Position numbers and translations under genes: made by a program
The notes under the pieces: generated by a model
The model's database searches: none
Told to the model about the DNA's origin: nothing
Seen by the model: the letters and a program-made list of their open reading frames with translations, nothing else
Source of the DNA: Candidatus Competibacteraceae bacterium
GTDB taxonomy: Bacteria > Pseudomonadota > Gammaproteobacteria > Competibacterales > Competibacteraceae
Direction: 5' to 3'
Assembly: GCA_016699715.1 (NCBI GenBank)
Contig: CP065007.1
Location: forward strand, 2,294,001-2,358,000
DNA length: 64,000 nt
In this document: piece by piece, positions 58,039 to 64,000 of the stretch
Numbering within the stretch: position 1 is the first letter of the stretch
How the letters are laid out: the number at the start of each line of letters is the position of its first letter

Positions 58039-60612
58039 ATGTTTTCATCTGACTCCGAACCCACGGCGCTGCCCATCGAGCCGGCACTGCCGGCGATCCG
58101 TGCCGCGTTGCGCGATTCCATCGCCCTGGTGCTGCAAGCGCCGCCGGGTGCCGGCAAGACCACCCGGGTACCGCTGGCGCTGCTCGATGAACCCTGGCTG
58201 GAAGACCGCGCCATCCTGTTGCTGGAACCGCGGCGACTGGCGGCGCGGGCGGCGGCGGCGCGCATGGCCGCGCAACGGGGCGAGCCGGTCGGCCGCACCG
58301 TCGGCTACCGCATCCGCTTCGACCACCAAGTTTCGAGCCAAACCCGCATTGAGGTACTGACCGAGGGCATCCTGACCCGTCGCCTGCAACGCGATCCGGC
58401 GCTGGACGGCGTGGGGCTGGTGATCTTCGACGAATTCCACGAACGCAGCCTGCACGCCGATCTGGCGCTGGCGCTGTGTCTGGACAGCCAGCGCGGGCTG
58501 CGCCCGGACCTGCGGCTGCTGGTCATGTCGGCCACCCTGGATGGCGCGGCGGTGGCCCGGGTGCTGGGCGATGCGCCCATTGTCACCAGCGAAGGCCGCG
58601 CCCATCCCGTAAGCCGGCATTACCTGCCAAGTGACCCCATCGGTCTGGATCTAAACATCGTAGTCCGCGCCGTACTGAACACGCTGAGCCGGGAACGTGG
58701 CGACCTGCTGGTTTTTCTGCCGGGCGGCGGCGAAATCCGGCAAATGCTGAACCGGCTGCAAGCGGAACCGGCCTGCACGGATTTGGCGCTGACGCCGCTG
58801 TACGGCGACCTGCCGGGAGAGGCGCAGCAGCGCGCCATCCAGCCCGACCCGGACGGCCGACGCAAAGTCGTACTCGCCACGCCCATTGCCGAAACCAGCC
58901 TGACCATCGAAGGCATCAGCGTGGTGGTGGATGCCGGTTGGACCCGCATCCCGCGTTTCGATCCGCGTAGCGGCCTGACCCGGCTGGAAACGGTGCGGGT
59001 GTCGGCCGACGCCGCCGAACAGCGCGCCGGCCGGGCCGGACGACTGGGACCAGGCATCTGCCACCGACTGTGGAGCGAGACCGCCCAAAGCCGACTCCGC
59101 CCGCGGCGCATCCCGGAGATTTTGGAGGCCGATCTGGCGCCGCTGGCCCTGGAACTGGCGCAATGGGGGGTGGCCGAGGTTTCGGCGCTGGCCTGGCTCG
59201 ATCCGCCGCCGCCGGGTGCATTGGCCCAAGCGCGCGAACTGCTGCGCGAGTTGGAGGCACTGGACGAGCGCGACCGCATCACCTCGGGTGGACAGGCGCT
59301 GGCGGAACTGCCGACCCATCCGCGATTGGCGCACCTGCTGCGGCGCGGCGCGGCGCTCGGCCTGGTCGATTTGGCCGCCGATCTGGCCGCTCTGCTGGAG
59401 GAGCGCGATCCCCTGCGCGGCGAACATCCCTTCGGTGGCGACCTCTCCGCCCGCCTGGATGCCCTGCGGGATTTTCGCCGGGCCGGCCGCGACGGCGCGC
59501 GGCGCTGGCGGGCCGATCCAACAGCCTGCGCCCACATCGAGCAGGCGGCGCGGCGCTGGCGGGCGCTGTTGCGGCGGGCGAATGGTCCTGCAAGAACGGA
59601 CACGAAGATGCGCCTCACCCTCGATCCAGCGGACGGCGCGACGGTTGGGCTGCTGTTGGCCTTTGCCTATCCCGACCGGGTGGCGCGGTGCCGAGAGGGA
59701 GCAACGGATCGCTACCGGCTGGCCAACGGGCGCGGGGCACGGCTGGCCACTGGCGATCCGCTGGCGGGCCGCGACTGGCTGGTGGCGGCACACCTGGACG
59801 CCGGCGCCGGGGAGGGCCGGATTTGGCTGGCCGCGCCGGTCGATCCCGCCGATCTGGAAGCGCATCTCGCCGGCCGGCTACGCACCGTCGCGGAAGTAGG
59901 CTGGGACGAGCGACAGGCGGCAGTGGTGGCGCGCCAGGAACGGCGGCTGGGCACACTGGCACTTGCCAGCACACCGCTGGCGGACGCCGATCCCGAACAA
60001 CGGTGTCAGGCGATGCTGGCCGGTGTCCGGCAACTGGGTCCCGACAGCCTGCCGTGGACTCGCGAACTGCGCGAGTGGCAGGCGCGCGTGCTGTCGCTGC
60101 GGCACTGGTTGATCGACGAAGGCTGGCCGGACGTGTCCGACGGCTGGCTGATGGCGCATCTCGAAAACTGGCTGCCGCCCTGGCTGGACGGCATTAGCCG
60201 GCGTGAGCACCTGCGGCGGCTGGATCTGGCGGAGGCGCTTCACAATCTGCTGGACGGTCGGTCGCGGGCACGGCTGAACGAACTGGCTCCCACGCATCTG
60301 CCGGTCCCGAGCGGCTCGCGCATCCGCCTGCGCTACCCACCGGGCGAATCGCCGGTGCTGGCGGTCAAATTGCAGGAGTTGTTCGGGCTGGCCGACACCC
60401 CATGCATCGCCGGCGGGCGGATTCCGGTCACCCTGCACCTGCTGTCGCCAGCCCAGCGGCCGATTCAGGTCACCCAGGACCTGCGCGGCTTCTGGGAACG
60501 AACCTACGCCGAAGTCAGGAAAGAACTGAAAGGCCGCTACCCCAAGCATCCCTGGCCGGACGACCCGTGGAGTGCAATTCCCACCCGGCGTGTCCAGCCA
60601 TCCGGAAAGTGA
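58039..60612 (+). CDS. hrpB: ATP-dependent DEAH-type helicase HrpB
   Basis: This 857-residue RNA/DNA helicase-like protein has motif I QAPPGAGKTTRVPLALL, the DEFH box IFDEFHERSLHADLAL, MSATLDG, TPIAETSLTIEGISVVVDAG, and QRAGRAGRLGPG, followed by the HrpB C-terminal domain with FWERTYAEVRKELKGRYPKHPW. ATG 58039 is chosen for its fit to the family start; the frame stays open upstream and the ribosome site is weak. The in vivo role is not settled. Confidence 0.93.
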   Translation: MFSSDSEPTALPIEPALPAIRAALRDSIALVLQAPPGAGKTTRVPLALLDEPWLEDRAILLLEPRRLAARAAAARMAAQRGEPVGRTVGYRIRFDHQVSSQTRIEVLTEGILTRRLQRDPALDGVGLVIFDEFHERSLHADLALALCLDSQRGLRPDLRLLVMSATLDGAAVARVLGDAPIVTSEGRAHPVSRHYLPSDPIGLDLNIVVRAVLNTLSRERGDLLVFLPGGGEIRQMLNRLQAEPACTDLALTPLYGDLPGEAQQRAIQPDPDGRRKVVLATPIAETSLTIEGISVVVDAGWTRIPRFDPRSGLTRLETVRVSADAAEQRAGRAGRLGPGICHRLWSETAQSRLRPRRIPEILEADLAPLALELAQWGVAEVSALAWLDPPPPGALAQARELLRELEALDERDRITSGGQALAELPTHPRLAHLLRRGAALGLVDLAADLAALLEERDPLRGEHPFGGDLSARLDALRDFRRAGRDGARRWRADPTACAHIEQAARRWRALLRRANGPARTDTKMRLTLDPADGATVGLLLAFAYPDRVARCREGATDRYRLANGRGARLATGDPLAGRDWLVAAHLDAGAGEGRIWLAAPVDPADLEAHLAGRLRTVAEVGWDERQAAVVARQERRLGTLALASTPLADADPEQRCQAMLAGVRQLGPDSLPWTRELREWQARVLSLRHWLIDEGWPDVSDGWLMAHLENWLPPWLDGISRREHLRRLDLAEALHNLLDGRSRARLNELAPTHLPVPSGSRIRLRYPPGESPVLAVKLQELFGLADTPCIAGGRIPVTLHLLSPAQRPIQVTQDLRGFWERTYAEVRKELKGRYPKHPWPDDPWSAIPTRRVQPSGK

Positions 60613-60618
60613 CGCGCT

Positions 60619-61014
60619 TCAGGGAATCATCTCGGTGAATTGCCCCGGTTGGAGCACCGTGATCACCCCCGCCCAAGTACACATCAGGGTGGAGGTGTTG
60701 TTGAGCGCCGGCATGTTGCCCAGCAGCACGGTCGGCGACCCGACTACCCACGGCGCCGGAGTAATGGGAATGCAAGGCATCGGCGTCAGCACGCCCATCG
60801 CCGCCGTCGTGGCCGCGGCCACCGTTGGATTAGCCAGACTCATGCACGCGCCGAACGTCATGATGTTGACCATCGGTTTGTTGTCCATAATATTCGCCGC
60901 CGGCATGTTGCTGGTCATCATTCTGTTTTGCGGCAGCACGACGAGCGTACTGATCCCCGGCGGAAAAGCAAATGTGCATTTCAACGTGGCGCCGTTACAA
61001 ACATGCATGGACAT
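60619..61014 (-). CDS. DUF4280 PAAR-like protein
   Basis: This 131-residue protein has the DUF4280 pattern: MSMHVCNGATLKCTF, PQNRMMTSNMPAANIMDNKP, FGACMSLANPTVAAATTAAM, VLTPMPCIPITPAPWV, and SPTVLLGNMPALNNTSTLM. DUF4280 proteins resemble PAAR spike tips of type VI secretion and other contractile systems and often accompany their effectors. GAGG seven bases before ATG 61014 fixes the start. No Vgr, effector or immunity gene is adjacent. Confidence 0.85.
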   Translation of the reverse strand: MSMHVCNGATLKCTFAFPPGISTLVVLPQNRMMTSNMPAANIMDNKPMVNIMTFGACMSLANPTVAAATTAAMGVLTPMPCIPITPAPWVVGSPTVLLGNMPALNNTSTLMCTWAGVITVLQPGQFTEMIP

Positions 61015-61097
61015 ACACACACCTCGCGGGAATAGCCAGCACAAGCTGTTCATTAAACTATAGCCTACCCGCCAACCAGTCGTGGAGGACCAACGCC

Positions 61098-61487
61098 CTG
61101 TATCTTGCCCTCAAACATCTGCATGTCAGCACAGTGGTCTTGAGCCTGGCGTTATTCGTGCTGCGCGGGCTCTGGATGCTGGCCGATTCCCCGCAATCGC
61201 GGCGGCGCTGGGTCCGGATCGTGCCGCACGTCATCGACACCGCGCTGCTGGCCAGTGCCGTCGGGCTAGTGCTGATCCTGCATCAATACCCGTTCGTGCA
61301 CGGCTGGCTGACCGCCAAGGTGCTCGGGCTGACGGCCTACATCATCCTCGGCAGCATTGCTCTCAAACGCGGCCAGACCAAACCGATCCGCGCCACCGCC
61401 TGGATTATGGCGCTGGCAACGTTCGGCTACATCGCCAGCGTCGCCATAACTCACTCCCCGTCGGGCTTTCTGCCGTGGCTGTTGTAG
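61098..61487 (+). CDS. SirB2-family membrane protein, probable CTG start
   Basis: This protein of about 129 residues has four membrane segments and the family signature LALKHLHVSTVVLSLALFVLRG, LASAVGLVLILHQYPF, LGSIALKRGQTK. The nearest ATG, GTG or TTG codons in frame are far upstream or inside the conserved domain. GGAGG at 61084-61088 stands nine bases before CTG 61098, which gives the expected N-terminus. SirB2 proteins have no firm function. Confidence 0.75.
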   Translation: MYLALKHLHVSTVVLSLALFVLRGLWMLADSPQSRRRWVRIVPHVIDTALLASAVGLVLILHQYPFVHGWLTAKVLGLTAYIILGSIALKRGQTKPIRATAWIMALATFGYIASVAITHSPSGFLPWLL

Positions 61488-61610
61488 CTCTTCCAACCGA
61501 AAGTGCTGGAATGTGGTTTATCGATCATCCGACACAGCATCGGACTGTTGAAAATAAGCTTGTGCTATCCGCAAAGCCGCGCGGATGCGATGGCCGCGGT
61601 TCCCGCAACG

Positions 61611-61640
61611 AAAAAGCGCCGCTTTGAAGCGGCGCTTTGG
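61611..61640 (-). terminator. Terminator of the phasin gene
   Basis: AAAGCGCCGCTT (61613-61624) pairs with AAGCGGCGCTTT (61627-61638). On the minus strand the stem runs into TTTTTCG. It lies 26 bases after the phasin stop. Confidence 0.85.
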
Positions 61641-61664
61641 CAAAGAACCCCACCGTAACCGTCA

Positions 61665-62012
61665 TTAATCCCTGAACAGCACGCTCAACATGTTCTGCCG
61701 GGCCAGACGATGAGCCTGGTTGCAGCAGTCCGTACCCCATTCGGCCAGCAGGCGGCCATCGTCCGCGACGCGGTGGCCAACGAAACTTGCCACCGCAAAC
61801 TGGCTGTCGGTGAATTCGTGCAGGCTGTGTGGATCGATCACTTTCATCGCCACCTTGGCTTGGGCAACGCCCAGATCGGCATAGGCTCTCAGGCTATCCA
61901 TCTGCAACCCAGCCCACTTTTCCAACTGCCCGACCATGGATTGATTGACCCTGGTCAAGGATGCAACCCAAGGTCTGAATAGCTCGGTAAACTTAACAGA
62001 ACCCTCGTTCAT
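61665..62012 (-). CDS. Phasin-family protein
   Basis: This 115-residue, mostly helical amphipathic protein resembles phasins that coat polyhydroxyalkanoate granules: FTELFRPWVASLTRVNQSMV, QLEKWAGLQMDSLRAYADLG. GGGAGGA seven bases upstream gives a strong ribosome site. It is a single-gene unit with its own promoter and terminator. The family match is by pattern rather than a sharp motif. Confidence 0.72.
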   Translation of the reverse strand: MNEGSVKFTELFRPWVASLTRVNQSMVGQLEKWAGLQMDSLRAYADLGVAQAKVAMKVIDPHSLHEFTDSQFAVASFVGHRVADDGRLLAEWGTDCCNQAHRLARQNMLSVLFRD

Positions 62013-62052
62013 GACATCCTCCCAATCCGGTTTTTCGAAATCGCTGGGATAA

Positions 62053-62082
62053 AGTATAACAAAAAATGTTGCGTCGCGACAA
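62053..62082 (-). promoter_or_regulatory. Sigma-70-like promoter of the phasin gene
   Basis: Read on the minus strand, TTGTCG (62082-62077) and TATACT (62058-62053) are spaced by 18 bases. The start codon lies about 40 bases downstream. Confidence 0.5.
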
Positions 62083-62319
62083 TAAATTCCATGCCTTGGG
62101 TGAGGGTATGCGCGATCCGCGTTTTAAGTCCAGGAATCATGGCCTTGTAAGAACACTATCCGTATTGTGACCGGTGTGGAGCCGAGGTCGTGGAGCGCCA
62201 GGAGCCCCATAAAACCATACTGTTTTTATGCTAAATGATATAATCGGCGCGGAGCTTGGCCAGCGCGGGTATCAGGGATCACCGCGCTGTATTTATTTAA
62301 CCAACCCAGGAACACCGTC
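62083..62319. other. Intergenic region between phasin and fbp
   Basis: No gene is visible. The right part carries the likely fbp promoter. Confidence 0.4.
62215..62244 (+). promoter_or_regulatory. Candidate promoter of fbp
   Basis: An exact TATAAT stands at 62239-62244, in an AT-rich patch. The -35 is weak (ATACTG near 62217). The leader would be about 70 bases. Confidence 0.4.
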
Positions 62320-63339
62320 ATGCCTATCGGCACTACCATCACCGAATATTTCATCGAAGAACAGCGGCGCATCAAGGGCGTCTCGGGCGACTTCACCGCC
62401 CTGATCAACGACATCGTCATCGCTTGCAAGGCCATTTCCAGCGCGGTCCGCTACGGCAGCCTGGTCGGCGTACTCGGCGCCGCCGATACCGAGAACATCC
62501 AGGGCGAGACGCAGAAAAAGCTGGACGTAATCTCCAACAATCTGTTCATCAATCGCAACGAATGGGCCGGACACGTCGCCGCCATGGCTTCCGAGGAAAT
62601 GGCCGAAGTCTACCATCTACCGACTCAGTACCCGCGAGGCAAATATCTGCTGGTGTTCGATCCGCTGGATGGCTCCACCAACACCGACGTCAACGGCCCG
62701 GTCGGCACCATCTTCTCGATCATGCGCCGCCCCGATGGCGCAACCGGCGAGCCGACGGAAGAAGATTTCCTGCAACCAGGCGCCCGACAGGTTTGCGCCG
62801 GTTATGCGCTGTTCGGGCCGTCCACCATGATGGTGCTCACCACCGGCCACGGCGTCAACGGCTTCACCCTGGACCAACGCATCGGCGAGTTCATCCTGAC
62901 CAACCCCAGCATGCGACTACGGGAAGAAACTCAGGATTTTTCCATCAATGCCGCCTACATGCGGTTTTGGGACCCACCGGTGCGGCGCTACATCGACGAA
63001 TGCCTGGCCGGCCGGGAAGGCCCGCGCCGCAAGGAATTCAACATGCGCTGGGCCGGCGCGATGATCGCCGACATCCACCGGGTACTGATCAACGGCGGCG
63101 TGTTCCTTTATCCAGCCGACCGCAAGCTGCGCGCCAAAAACCAGGAGGGCAAATTACGCCTGCTGTACGAGGCTAATCCGATGAGCTTCATCGTCGAACA
63201 AGCCGGCGGACTGGCGAGCACCGGTACGCAGCGGATCATGGAATTGCAACCGACCAACCTGCATCAACGCTGCCCGGTGATCATGGGATCCAAGAGCGAA
63301 GTCGAGCGCATTATTTCCTACCATCTCGAAGCACAATAG
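62320..63339 (+). CDS. fbp: Fructose-1,6-bisphosphatase, class I
   Basis: This enzyme makes fructose-6-phosphate in gluconeogenesis and in the Calvin cycle. The 339-residue protein shows GETQKKLDVISNNLF, ASEEMAEV, the metal site VFDPLDGSTNTDVNGPVGTIF, GPSTMMVLTTGHGVNGF, and LLYEANPMSFIVEQAGG. AGGAA upstream gives a good ribosome site for ATG 62320. No other Calvin-cycle gene is nearby. Confidence 0.97.
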   Translation: MPIGTTITEYFIEEQRRIKGVSGDFTALINDIVIACKAISSAVRYGSLVGVLGAADTENIQGETQKKLDVISNNLFINRNEWAGHVAAMASEEMAEVYHLPTQYPRGKYLLVFDPLDGSTNTDVNGPVGTIFSIMRRPDGATGEPTEEDFLQPGARQVCAGYALFGPSTMMVLTTGHGVNGFTLDQRIGEFILTNPSMRLREETQDFSINAAYMRFWDPPVRRYIDECLAGREGPRRKEFNMRWAGAMIADIHRVLINGGVFLYPADRKLRAKNQEGKLRLLYEANPMSFIVEQAGGLASTGTQRIMELQPTNLHQRCPVIMGSKSEVERIISYHLEAQ

Positions 63340-63354
63340 CTCGCACGCCTACCC

Positions 63355-63384
63355 GCCCGTCTCATTCTCCGCGATCGGACGGGC
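63355..63384. terminator. Hairpin after fbp
   Basis: GCCCGTC (63355-63361) pairs with GACGGGC (63378-63384) with a 16-base loop. No T-run follows, so termination is uncertain. Confidence 0.35.
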
Positions 63385-63561
63385 GAGGGCCGCAAGGCAA
63401 GGTCCTCGCCGCGATGGCGGCGGGATTCGAGCCGAGAAACCGGTGTTTTCACTCCGATCTCTTACACTACCCCGCTCCATCATCTATAGCTATTATGAAC
63501 AGGCAATCCCAATGTAAACCACCCACGATTTTCCGCCTCTCGATCTTGCAGAGATAATTGC

Positions 63562-64000
63562 ATGGAACCGACGCCTTCCCGTCCAGAACCGCTCGCCGGC
63601 AAACTCAAGCGTATTGAGGATCTCGCCGAGAAGCTCGTCTACATCAAATGGAGCCGGGAGTTTTTCGTGCTGCTGTTGCGAGCGACGCAGGATGCCCTGG
63701 CGCTGGCCCGCCCACGGCCCGAGTATCACAAGATCGTGGTGCTGGCCGAACGGCTCGAACAACAGCTCAGCGAATGTCTGGATAAAGGCGATTTGCCCAA
63801 GGGAGCCGAGCGCGAGCGCCTGATCGCCATCGTGGACGCCCTGTGTCGCTCCACGCCGCGCCCCGGCGGCGATCCGGGCCAAATCGATCCGGTCACGAAA
63901 AAACCGGCCGAACCCCGCACCGTGCCTCTGTTTTCCAGGTGGGAAAAGAACGAACGGTCGCGGCCAACGACCGGCGAAGCCCTGGCCCCAAAACTGTGGC
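63562..64000 (+). CDS. Unidentified cytoplasmic protein, cut by the window edge
   Basis: The first 146 residues are seen. They are hydrophilic and helical, with LKRIEDLAEKLVYIKWSREF, LLRATQDALALARPRPEYHK, VVLAERLEQQLSECLDKGDL, then a Pro-rich linker. This looks like the N-terminal part of a larger signalling protein, perhaps a diguanylate cyclase, but nothing diagnostic is present. ATG 63562 is the first start after an upstream gap of about 220 bases. Confidence 0.6.
   Translation, partial: MEPTPSRPEPLAGKLKRIEDLAEKLVYIKWSREFFVLLLRATQDALALARPRPEYHKIVVLAERLEQQLSECLDKGDLPKGAERERLIAIVDALCRSTPRPGGDPGQIDPVTKKPAEPRTVPLFSRWEKNERSRPTTGEALAPKLW

Noticed and set aside
63493..63882. Minus-strand gene near the right edge
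   Set aside because: It overlaps the plus-strand frame from 63562, which has better amino-acid pattern and continues to the edge.

Overview
The window is GC-rich chromosomal DNA of a gammaproteobacterium. The evidence is gene order: metG divergent from mrp and dcd, leuS-lptE-holA, nadD-rsfS-rlmH-maf-rng-yhdP, tldD/pmbA, and hisBHAFIE running into tatABC. A phasin, a TusA-type sulfur carrier, three DUF2173 paralogues and an EpsH-associated sugar transferase fit a polyhydroxyalkanoate-storing Chromatiales or Competibacter-like lineage. That assignment is inference from gene content, not from a marker-gene search.

Layout. 1-1286: rnhA and dnaQ. 1471-8232: a small defence-type cluster with an SF1 helicase carrying a RelE-like N-terminus, an Rpn-family nuclease, a detached duplicate of the helicase C-terminus, and an McrB/McrC pair whose McrB N-terminus is AT-rich and looks grafted. 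8307-12189: nucleotide-sugar and exopolysaccharide genes (epimerase, TviB-like dehydrogenase, sugar transferase). 12190-36141: core genes for aminoacyl-tRNA synthesis (metG, leuS), Fe-S carriage (mrp), nucleotide metabolism (dcd, purN, purM), outer membrane (lptE, yhdP), replication (holA), proline and NAD synthesis (proA, nadD), ribosome maturation (rsfS, rlmH, rng) and the TldD/PmbA protease. 36547-38574: a membrane-bound diguanylate cyclase.

38656-47150 is a mobile and decaying region. It holds four different insertion sequences (IS630, IS1380, IS982, IS1595 types), a type I methyltransferase gene cut by an IS end, a frameshifted remnant, a DUF4258/YgiT toxin-antitoxin-like pair, a tyrosine integrase, and a tRNA 3'-end copy that looks like its attachment site. 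From 47446 the backbone resumes: his operon, tat operon, LrgAB, truA, an L,D-transpeptidase, three tandem DUF2173 genes, hrpB, an orphan PAAR-like DUF4280 protein, a SirB2 protein, a phasin, fructose-1,6-bisphosphatase, and the start of a gene cut by the window edge.

The strongest unexpected signal is a perfect 106-bp sequence present twice in inverted orientation (28183-28288 and 36260-36365). Its ends share a spaced motif with both ends of the IS630-type element at 38807-39951, so it looks like a miniature element mobilised by that transposase. One copy supplies the whole intergenic space between rng and yhdP. The second notable locus is the rearranged helicase/Rpn/McrBC cluster.
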